From NCBI GenBank assembly GCA_002719575.1, contig PBHS01000046.1:1-5485 (forward strand): a stretch of DNA of 5,485 nucleotides. Reading direction: 5' to 3'. Of the stretch, positions 1 through 5,485 are shown piece by piece. A program made the translations under genes and the position numbers. Within the stretch, counting starts at the first letter, position 1; each line of letters begins with the position of its first letter. Under the pieces are notes generated by a model. It was given only the letters and a program-made list of their open reading frames with translations, had not been told where the DNA came from and searched no databases. The stretch is from Gammaproteobacteria bacterium (GTDB lineage Bacteria > Pseudomonadota > Gammaproteobacteria > Pseudomonadales > Pseudohongiellaceae).

Positions 1-1487
1 TTGCCCTGCAGAACTTGCACGGCATGAATGCCCCGCGGATTTTCCGGATTATTCGCCATGTACGCTGGATAGTCCGTGGGTTCTGGACTGCTGTAAGGGC
101 CCGCGGCATTAAACGGTGTATTGTTCGTGTTTTGTATCCAGCCGCTGTCAGGATTGTACACGGTGATCATTTCGCTGACTCCGTGTAGAGGACCCCAGTC
201 GGTGTCTGGATTACTGCCATCGAGCGGACTGTTCCAATCGAAGCTGGGGTTTCTTCTGGGGATGAAATTGCCGTGCCAATAGGCGATGTTGCCGTCACTG
301 TCGGCATAGACTGTATTGTTGGAAGAATTGGTGCGCAGTTCCATGGTGGCTGCAAAATCCTCATAATGGCGGGCTTTCGTTCTGCTAAATGACTGAGTTA
401 ATGCCTTGACAGGCTCCTGCATAAGGCTGATCGAGACCCACTTGCCATCATCCTCCCTGATGATTGGCCCGTGATGCGTGTAATATGCAGTAATTTCAAT
501 TTCAGATATGGCGTTATCGTCACGAAATGGAAGAGTTATGAGTTGTTCCTCTACCCGCAGTAGTTCGTCGCCGTACTGGTAGTAATAGCCGTCATCCCGC
601 TGGACGATAGTCTCTTGGTATTCATCGATTGCATCGGCTTTGCTGGAGGTGTGCATCCAACCAGTATTTTCATTGAAACCCTGATAAATGAAAAATTGGC
701 CCCAGGTAACAGCGCCGTAGGCGTTAAGTCCTTCCTCGCTCACCATATGCAATTCTGAGCGAAAGAAAAAAGAGGTGTGAGGGTTGATTAAGAAAAGTGC
801 ATTACCGTTCAGAGTATTTTTAGGCGCAATCGAGAAGCCGTTCGACCCTCTGGGTTCTTCGTCAAGGAGGGTTTCGGCAACGGCGACCAATGAATCCGGG
901 TCATAGAAATCTTTCAGCTGGCCGATATTTACCCGCTCGATATCGCCACCGATGCTGCCCTCCGAGAAGGTTAGCGCCATCCAAGGCTCGAATTTTTTGA
1001 TTATTCTGGGCTCGACATTTGGATGCGTGTGCAGGTAATAATTCAGGCCATCTGCGAACGCGACCATCAAGTCTTTGAGCCACGCAGGGCTTCTTTCAAA
1101 CTGCGCCTGCATATCAATAGGATCGATAAACAGCTTCATGCGCAGATCCTGATAAAGTCGCGTTTCTCCTTCTGCTTCGGAAAGCCGGCCCATGGCGTTG
1201 ATATAGTTTGTTTCCAAGCGATAAAAGTCATCTTCCGCTTGTGCGTAGAGCGTGCCAAAGACGGTATCTGCGTCGCTGATTCCGTAGATATGGGGGATGC
1301 CCCAATTGTCCCTGAGGATTTTTACCTTGCTCGCGGTTTCTTCCCAACGAATGACCTCTTCTTCTGAAAAAAGAGGTGCAGTAGTGACATTTTGAACTGA
1401 GTCACCCGTAGGTAAGCGTTCGTCCTGTCCGCAGCCAATGAGCAAACCAATGAAGAGTGTGACCGCAATAATTTTTATTAGTGGCAT
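1..1487 (-). CDS. Penicillin acylase family Ntn hydrolase, lipoprotein (C-terminus beyond window)
   Basis: Partial gene: 495 codons are open without interruption from the ATG at 1487 to the left edge, where it runs off. The family usually has about 700-850 residues, so roughly the last third is missing. The family hydrolyses amide bonds of N-acyl compounds (beta-lactam side chains, acyl-homoserine lactones, cyclic lipopeptides) in the periplasm. The precursor cuts itself so that an internal Ser becomes the N-terminal nucleophile of the beta chain. Visible here: a lipobox LIGC with Cys19; the cleavage/nucleophile motif RGSNGFSIAP with Ser215; an NPH motif whose His237 is residue 23 of the beta chain, as in cephalosporin acylase and PvdQ; NNTVYADSDGNIAY near 390-403, where Asn391 is the candidate oxyanion-hole residue; then GNFIPRR and NTNNTPF. 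The start is supported by GGAGG at 1493-1497, 5 nt from the ATG. It follows the amidohydrolase gene by 26 bp, so cotranscription is likely. The family assignment is firm; the substrate (penicillin, AHL or other N-acyl compound) is unknown. Confidence 0.93.
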   Translation of the reverse strand, partial: MPLIKIIAVTLFIGLLIGCGQDERLPTGDSVQNVTTAPLFSEEEVIRWEETASKVKILRDNWGIPHIYGISDADTVFGTLYAQAEDDFYRLETNYINAMGRLSEAEGETRLYQDLRMKLFIDPIDMQAQFERSPAWLKDLMVAFADGLNYYLHTHPNVEPRIIKKFEPWMALTFSEGSIGGDIERVNIGQLKDFYDPDSLVAVAETLLDEEPRGSNGFSIAPKNTLNGNALFLINPHTSFFFRSELHMVSEEGLNAYGAVTWGQFFIYQGFNENTGWMHTSSKADAIDEYQETIVQRDDGYYYQYGDELLRVEEQLITLPFRDDNAISEIEITAYYTHHGPIIREDDGKWVSISLMQEPVKALTQSFSRTKARHYEDFAATMELRTNSSNNTVYADSDGNIAYWHGNFIPRRNPSFDWNSPLDGSNPDTDWGPLHGVSEMITVYNPDSGWIQNTNNTPFNAAGPYSSPEPTDYPAYMANNPENPRGIHAVQVLQG

Positions 1488-1513
1488 AGCCGCCTCCAAC
1501 TTTTTGGTGTTCG

Positions 1514-3160
1514 TTAGTTTTGTCTTGAGACTCTTACGCCATTAACCCAAGTCTCGCGCACCTCAGTTTGCCATAGCTGGGTTGGAGGCAGGGCAAAAAT
1601 GTCTCGGTCAAGGAGGATGAAATCGGCTTTTTTCCCCGGCTCTAGGGTGCCAAGATGCTCTTCCTGATGCCCCGCGTAGGCAGCATCGATAGTAAAACTC
1701 GCCAGGGCCTCTTCAAGCGTCATGCTCTCTTCGGCATACCACCCGTCAGGAGGGCTGCTTTGTTGGTCCTGGCGCGTTACTGAGGCATGCAGGCCATAAA
1801 AAGGATTCGGGTGTTCAACTGGAAAATCGGAGCCGTTGGCGATTCGTGCCCCTGAGTCAAGGAGTTTTCGCCAAGCGTAAGCACCCTGAATGCGTACTGG
1901 GCCGAGCCGGTCTTCAGCCATGTTTTTGTCGGAAGTAGCGTGAGTCGCCTGCATCGAGGGTATTACTTCGAGCTCAGCAAACCGGACGATGTCATCATAG
2001 CGCAAGATTTGTGCGTGTTCGACTCGGTGGCGTCGACTTTTTGAATTAGTTTCTTTGATTAATCTTTCGTAGTTATCCAAGACTCGCATATTGGCGCTAT
2101 CACCAATGGCGTGAGTGGCGACCTGAAAGTCTGCATTCATTGCAGCTCTCATCAAATACTCCAGACGCTCGTCGTTGTAACGCAACAAACCGCGATAGCC
2201 GGGCGCATCATGATAATCCTCAATCAACGCAGCTCCCCGGCTTCCAAGGGCTCCGTCTGCAACTACTTTGACGCTCTCAACTGCAAATGTCATGTCCTCA
2301 CTGTGGAAGAAGCCTTCTGCCAGGCGGTCTTGATAGAGTGGGTCGGATGCCGAAATCATAGCGTAAACGCGAACTGGCAACGGTGCTTCTGTAACCAGTT
2401 CCTTGTAGGCAGCAAGAGTGCTGCTGCCGATACCCGCATCATGGACACTGGTGATGCCATAAGTAGCCAGCGAATTTAGGGCGGCGGTGAGGGCCACTTT
2501 TTCCTCTTCAAAAGACATGCTTGGGATCTGTTCGCGAATGAAGGACATAGCGGTATCGACAAATACTCCGGTTGCCTTACCGTTTTCATCGCGCATGATC
2601 TGCCCGCCCACAGGGTCTTCCGTTTCATCACTGATGCCAGCAAGCCTCATAGCCACCGAATTCGCCCAAGCTGCGTGGCCATCGACTCGAGTGAGCCACA
2701 CCGGTCGGTCGTTGACGACAGCGTCGAGGCTTACAGCTTTTGGAAACTCATTACTGTCCCAAAGAACCTGATTCCAACCACGGCCCTGTATCCACTCGAC
2801 CGCTGGGTTTGCCTGCGCAAAATCCAATACTCGCTCTGCAGCTTCAGACTCTGATACCGCACCAACAAGGTTGACCCGGAGCAGTCCAAGCCCGTATGAC
2901 AGCACATGTCCATGCGCATCTATCAGGCCGGGAATCATAGTTTGGCCGTTTCCGTTTATGCGTCTGTCAGGCTCTAGCAGCAAGGGATCCTGCTCTTTGA
3001 TAAGGGCGTCAACTCTGTCATTGGTGAACTGAATAGCCGAAAACCGTAGCAGATTAAAATCTTGGTCAAGCGTGTAGCCATTCACATTGAAATAAAGTGT
3101 GGTTTCTGCGACTGTCGCCGAGCAAAGCAGGAACAGAAACGAAGACGTCAGTTTTTTCAT
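1514..3160 (-). CDS. Exported YtcJ-type amidohydrolase (amidohydrolase family 3)
   Basis: A 548-residue metal-dependent hydrolase of the amidohydrolase superfamily, YtcJ/NfdA-like branch (N-substituted formamide deformylase relatives), near the usual family length. Motifs in order: N-terminal beta-sandwich strands (20-75); DAHGH with His83 and His85 as the HxH metal pair; GITSVHDAG (235-243); VKVVADGALGSRGA with Lys298 as the likely bridging, possibly carboxylated lysine; THAIGDSA with His350; RVEHAQI with His382; NGSDFPVEHPNP with Asp445, the catalytic acid/metal residue; and the closing GTLEPGKKADFILLD (504-518). All expected metal-site residues are present, so an active enzyme is likely. 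The N-terminus (MKK, then Leu-rich, TVA before Glu19) looks like a Sec signal, placing it in the periplasm, whereas many relatives are cytoplasmic. The ATG at 3160 is chosen because it begins this signal peptide, although the upstream stretch is A-rich with no clear Shine-Dalgarno. It is the first gene of a probable two-gene unit with the acylase. The substrate cannot be inferred. Confidence 0.93.
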   Translation of the reverse strand: MKKLTSSFLFLLCSATVAETTLYFNVNGYTLDQDFNLLRFSAIQFTNDRVDALIKEQDPLLLEPDRRINGNGQTMIPGLIDAHGHVLSYGLGLLRVNLVGAVSESEAAERVLDFAQANPAVEWIQGRGWNQVLWDSNEFPKAVSLDAVVNDRPVWLTRVDGHAAWANSVAMRLAGISDETEDPVGGQIMRDENGKATGVFVDTAMSFIREQIPSMSFEEEKVALTAALNSLATYGITSVHDAGIGSSTLAAYKELVTEAPLPVRVYAMISASDPLYQDRLAEGFFHSEDMTFAVESVKVVADGALGSRGAALIEDYHDAPGYRGLLRYNDERLEYLMRAAMNADFQVATHAIGDSANMRVLDNYERLIKETNSKSRRHRVEHAQILRYDDIVRFAELEVIPSMQATHATSDKNMAEDRLGPVRIQGAYAWRKLLDSGARIANGSDFPVEHPNPFYGLHASVTRQDQQSSPPDGWYAEESMTLEEALASFTIDAAYAGHQEEHLGTLEPGKKADFILLDRDIFALPPTQLWQTEVRETWVNGVRVSRQN

Positions 3161-3376
3161 TATCAGTTTTTTTGGTAAGAGGTCTGCATTTCTGGTGTGT
3201 GAGTTGAGTCTACCACAGCCCCATCGACTGCAAACGTACTGGTTGTTCTGAAAATTATCAAAAGGGGCTGCTTAGGGTCCTAGTTGGGGCTTCGATTCGG
3301 AAACGGGTGGCTGGATTTCGTTTTTTAACTTTTCTTCCGGGCTGGCAAAGCGTGTTGCCAGTCGGCTCTACAAAGA
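3161..3376. other. Intergenic leader before the amidohydrolase, with small inverted repeats
   Basis: Between the terminator and the amidohydrolase start there is no convincing ORF. The stretch holds a perfect 7-bp hairpin with a 6-nt loop (CTGGCAA 3342-3348 with TTGCCAG 3355-3361). It also holds three copies of the word GGGGCT: inverted at 3217-3222, and direct at 3264-3269 and 3286-3291. The last two are 22 bp apart, about two helical turns. These could be operator half-sites or chance; no known regulator motif was recognised. Confidence 0.35.
3207..3234 (-). promoter_or_regulatory. Possible weak promoter of the amidohydrolase-acylase unit
   Basis: On the minus strand TAGACT (3212-3207, 4 of 6 to the sigma70 -10 box) lies 16 nt downstream of TTTGCA (3234-3229, 4 of 6 to the -35 box). 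A promoter is expected in this gap because a strong terminator closes the preceding gene, and this is the best-looking pair found by eye. The match is modest and chance occurrence cannot be excluded. The implied leader would be about 40 nt. Confidence 0.25.
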
Positions 3377-3407
3377 AAAACCCGGCGAAGTTAATTGGCC
3401 GGGTTTT
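3377..3407 (-). terminator. Rho-independent terminator of the copper monooxygenase-like gene
   Basis: A perfect 10-bp inverted repeat (3377-3386 with 3398-3407, GC-rich core CCCGGC/GCCGGG) encloses an 11-nt loop. Read on the minus strand, it begins 17 nt after the stop codon of the upstream gene and is followed by a T-rich run (TTTTTCTTTG at 3380-3371). This is a textbook intrinsic terminator. It separates the redoxin/cytochrome/copper gene from the amidohydrolase-acylase pair, implying two transcription units. Confidence 0.9.
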
Positions 3408-3423
3408 CTGAATAAGGGCTCAT

Positions 3424-5154
3424 TTAATCGGCACCCGGATTGCCGGCCTCAACGTACCGATAAAAGCCGAAGAACATCTCTTGCCAAGTTTGCTCTCCCC
3501 ATGACAGGGTCTGCGAAGCATCTGGGTTCGAAGGATTGAATTCAGAATTATCAAAAGTGCCGGTAAATACCATTTGAGTCCCTGCGGGCACGAACTTAGG
3601 ATCCTTAAAGTCATACACCTTTTGCCAATTAAATTGGTAGTTGGGAACGTTCAGCACTTCTTCGCTCGAACCATCTGGATAAACTAAAGTGAAATTGGCG
3701 TCATGGCCCCGATAGTGCATGTGAGGGCCTAGCATGGTGATGTAGGAGTCCTTCCTGAACTTCGCTGTAGCAACCATCTCGTGGCGCTGCGCGAATGGTG
3801 GAATATTGATGTCTAAGTCTGCTGCAGACCCACCTAATACCTGACGCTCTGGCTTTTCATCCCACAGATACAAAGCGATCTCAGAAGCGTCTGTAGTTTC
3901 TTTGCCAGAGGTTGTGTAATGAAGTTGCAACAAAAGCCCGCCGCCCGCCTTTAATGGAAAGCCTGAATTTTCAGGATAGGTGTTTATCTCGTTCCCGGGG
4001 GCATATGCACCCAAGCCAATTCCTTGATTCAGAATTTCAAATTGATTCACTCCGCCAGGGCTGTAGGCGAAAGCTATGATGTGGTGTAGCACTGTTGGAT
4101 CGCCTGCTTCAAATTCAACAGCTTTGACCCAAATGTCCTCTTCGATATCAAGCGCTACTGGTATGTTGCGATAGTCCTGAACACCAGTCGCCGGTATTTG
4201 CTGAGGAGGAATCGGAATGATCATGTCGGGCTCTCCGTAGGCCCACTTGGCCATTTCAGGAGAATACTCTGCGAGCGGATCAGATCCGTCTGTGTTTTTT
4301 GCCCCGCTTTCAATCCAGGACACAAGTTTTATGGTTTCTTCGGTAGTGATGTGGGAGACATCCCTAAAGTCGTGGACATACTCGTTATCAATCTGACCCG
4401 GCGGCATGCGTTTGGTATAGAGAACCTCGCGGATCATAGGGGACCAGCCCTGGATCATTTGATGGCTGTTCATTGCAAATGGTGCGATTCCGCCTTCCAT
4501 GTGGCAGCTGACGCAGCGCGCTTTTAGTATGGGGGCAATGTCCTTGGCGTAAGAGCGTTCTTCGATGTCAGCAAGTGCAATAAAGTCGCCCTTCGAATCA
4601 GTTTGCTTTGCGGTTATTGCCTTACCCGCCAAAAACTGATTGAGCGCATCAGCCGCGAAATGGTCGGACGCCCGGCGCGCTTTGCTTCCCTGTGCCCAGC
4701 GATCGTTGAGTGCCCCGCGAAAGACGAGTTCTAGGTGGCTTGGATCGAGAATCACTACGTCTGTTTCGCGCTCAATGCCGAGTTCGCGCGCGATCAACTG
4801 CGTTTCATCCAACAGGACTGGAACCTCTATATCTGCATCTTCCGCAGCTATACGAATCTCTGCTTTGTCCGATTCACCAGAGGAGTCGATAAAGTAAAAA
4901 CCGACGTTGCGGTCTTCGAACTGCGCGGTGAGCTCAGCCAGCTCTGAGGCAGCACGGCGCACGTTTCTGCTGTCTCCGTGGGCCATGAGTACGATGGCAT
5001 CAAAGTTAGCCTGGCGACTCAACTGGAAGAATTTTCCGTTTTGATCGATCAATGAGAAATCACTGATACGATCGCTCGCACTCAAAGGTGCGCTTGCTAA
5101 CGCCACCATAGCCAGTGCTGCGGCCAATCTGAGAAAGGCTGAATCCCCAAACAT
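3424..5154 (-). CDS. Exported redoxin-like / cytochrome c / copper type II monooxygenase-like fusion
   Basis: A 576-residue protein counted from the ATG at 5154. Residues 1-26 are a Sec signal peptide (Ala/Leu-rich, cleavage around 22-26). Residues about 28-175 resemble a thioredoxin-fold redoxin (DFSLIDQNGKFFQL, DVVILDPSHLELVFRG), but the active-site loop reads MAHGDSRN (57-64) without cysteine. Residues about 195-290 form a c-type haem domain: CVSCH gives Cys214, Cys217 and His218, and Met250 in RMPPG is the likely distal ligand. Residues about 305-576 resemble peptidylglycine/dopamine monooxygenases. His357-His358 (HHIIAF) and His412 (LQLHYTT, with the preceding Gln410) match the first copper site; His478 and His480 (HMHYRG) and Met560 match the second. 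Such multidomain proteins occur in Planctomycetes, Acidobacteria and marine Gammaproteobacteria, mostly annotated as redoxin or cytochrome proteins. Inference: a periplasmic copper monooxygenase fed with electrons by its own haem. The substrate is unknown. It is monocistronic, with its own promoter candidate and terminator. Confidence 0.9.
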   Translation of the reverse strand: MFGDSAFLRLAAALAMVALASAPLSASDRISDFSLIDQNGKFFQLSRQANFDAIVLMAHGDSRNVRRAASELAELTAQFEDRNVGFYFIDSSGESDKAEIRIAAEDADIEVPVLLDETQLIARELGIERETDVVILDPSHLELVFRGALNDRWAQGSKARRASDHFAADALNQFLAGKAITAKQTDSKGDFIALADIEERSYAKDIAPILKARCVSCHMEGGIAPFAMNSHQMIQGWSPMIREVLYTKRMPPGQIDNEYVHDFRDVSHITTEETIKLVSWIESGAKNTDGSDPLAEYSPEMAKWAYGEPDMIIPIPPQQIPATGVQDYRNIPVALDIEEDIWVKAVEFEAGDPTVLHHIIAFAYSPGGVNQFEILNQGIGLGAYAPGNEINTYPENSGFPLKAGGGLLLQLHYTTSGKETTDASEIALYLWDEKPERQVLGGSAADLDINIPPFAQRHEMVATAKFRKDSYITMLGPHMHYRGHDANFTLVYPDGSSEEVLNVPNYQFNWQKVYDFKDPKFVPAGTQMVFTGTFDNSEFNPSNPDASQTLSWGEQTWQEMFFGFYRYVEAGNPGAD

Positions 5155-5160
5155 ATATCT

Positions 5161-5167
5161 CTCCCCC
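5161..5167 (-). promoter_or_regulatory. Shine-Dalgarno site that fixes the start at 5154
   Basis: GGGGGAG on the minus strand ends 6 nt before the ATG at 5154. The reading frame could be extended to a TTG at 5169 (five more residues, MGERY), but this ribosome site would then lie inside codons 2 and 3 of the longer form. The ATG also gives a cleaner signal peptide. The shorter start is therefore preferred. Confidence 0.75.
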
Positions 5168-5181
5168 AAAAGCTTGATTCC

Positions 5182-5210
5182 AGTATACCCTACGAATCGT
5201 GTGCTTGAAA
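5182..5210 (-). promoter_or_regulatory. Candidate sigma70 promoter of the copper monooxygenase-like gene
   Basis: TATACT (5187-5182, minus strand) matches the -10 consensus at 5 of 6 positions. It lies exactly 17 nt downstream of TTTCAA (5210-5205), a weak -35 box (3 of 6). Transcription would start near 5175, giving a leader of about 20 nt that holds the Shine-Dalgarno site. The position is ideal; the -35 box is poor, so an activator may be needed. Confidence 0.45.
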
Positions 5211-5485
5211 CGATGACTCAACATCCTAAAAACAAAAAAGTCATGTAATTCCCGAACTTGAGTAGCTTTTTCCGCTCTGATTGCAGGCTTTGCTCTTGCC
5301 GAGGCGCTTTCGTACTTTTAACCGTCTGTATTTTGAAGCTATCAGACCAAATAATCTCGTTTTGATAACAGAGTGATAGCCTACCGACGGTTGAAGAAAC
5401 TCAAGAATGCGTTTTGTCACCACAGCTACTGCGTGGTTTTACTGAGAACCCATCGAACATCCGCTTGCCCAAATACTTATGTTTT
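5211..5485. other. Non-coding upstream region, no gene recognised
   Basis: Upstream of the promoter candidate no reading frame on either strand looks like a gene. A 60-codon minus-strand frame at 5241-5423 shows no recognisable motif, signal peptide or convincing ribosome site, and runs across the inverted repeat. Apart from that repeat and A-rich tracts near 5227-5239, nothing identifiable is seen up to the right edge, so the gene beyond the window is unknown. Confidence 0.5.
5316..5396 (+). repeat. Nested inverted repeat, possible structured RNA
   Basis: Outer arms at 5316-5326 and 5386-5396 pair over 11 positions (core AACCGTC/GACGGTT, plus two G-U wobbles if read as plus-strand RNA). Inner arms at 5338-5344 and 5374-5380 (GCTATCA/TGATAGC) pair over 7. 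The wobbles pair only in a plus-strand transcript, so a structured RNA on that strand is possible. No clear promoter was found for it, and a transposon-like remnant or chance remain alternatives. Confidence 0.35.

Noticed and set aside
1023..1367. 114-codon plus-strand reading frame
   Set aside because: It lies wholly antisense to the acylase coding sequence, whose motifs are clear; no recognisable protein features.
2111..2771. Plus-strand reading frames of 122 and 94 codons
   Set aside because: Both are antisense shadows of the amidohydrolase, which has intact catalytic motifs across the same bases.
3110..3160. Amidohydrolase as a lipoprotein through Cys13 (FLLCS)
   Set aside because: The residue before Cys is Leu rather than Gly/Ala/Ser, so it is not an acceptable lipobox; an ordinary Sec signal fits better.
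4198..4947. Several plus-strand frames of 60-109 codons
   Set aside because: All overlap the haem and redoxin coding region on the opposite strand and show no domain or signal.
5155..5169. Longer form of the copper enzyme starting at TTG 5169
   Set aside because: The only good Shine-Dalgarno (5161-5167) would lie within its codons 2-3, while it is ideally spaced for the ATG at 5154.
5241..5423. 60-codon minus-strand frame upstream of the copper enzyme
   Set aside because: No motif, no clear ribosome site, basic low-information composition, and it crosses the inverted repeat.
5257..5430. Further 7-bp inverted repeats (5257-5263 with 5399-5405; 5261-5267 with 5424-5430)
   Set aside because: A few such 7-bp matches are expected by chance in a 300-bp stretch, and the two pairings exclude each other.
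5419..5440. Plus-strand terminator ACCAC-N9-GTGGTTTT
   Set aside because: The stem has only 5 bp and the T-run only 4-5; too weak to call without transcript data.
1..5485. Frameshift or pseudogene in the truncated acylase, CRISPR, tRNA/rRNA, insertion sequence
   Set aside because: The acylase frame is open and motif-consistent from start to edge; no repeat arrays, tRNA-like folds, transposase frames or terminal repeats were seen.

Overview
The window reads as a piece of a Gram-negative, probably marine or aquatic gammaproteobacterial chromosome. This is inferred from three exported proteins (one lipoprotein, one c-type haem protein), moderate GC, bacterial Shine-Dalgarno sites and a rho-independent terminator. 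No rRNA, tRNA, mobile element or CRISPR array is visible, so the taxonomic guess is weak.

All three recognisable genes lie on the minus strand and are transcribed from right to left. Region 5155-5485 is a non-coding leader with a plausible promoter (5182-5210) and a partly self-complementary segment (5316-5396). The first gene (5154-3424) encodes an exported three-part protein: a thioredoxin/redoxin-like domain without any cysteine, a c-type haem domain, and a two-domain copper monooxygenase-like module of the PHM/DBH type. All six expected copper ligands of that module can be identified. A strong intrinsic terminator (3377-3407) closes this unit.

After a 263-bp gap come two genes 26 bp apart, very likely one operon. 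The first is an exported YtcJ-type amidohydrolase (amidohydrolase family 3; 3160-1514). The second is a penicillin-acylase-family Ntn hydrolase with a lipoprotein signal (1487 to beyond the left edge, so its C-terminus is missing). Both are predicted C-N (amide-type) bond hydrolases working outside the cytoplasm. A joint role in opening acylated amides or related nitrogen compounds is a reasonable inference, but the substrate cannot be read from the sequence.

The most interesting item is the redoxin/cytochrome/copper fusion. Its haem could feed electrons directly to the copper centres, replacing ascorbate. Its redoxin domain cannot be a classical thiol peroxidase or oxidoreductase, because the only two cysteines of the whole protein are those of the haem motif.
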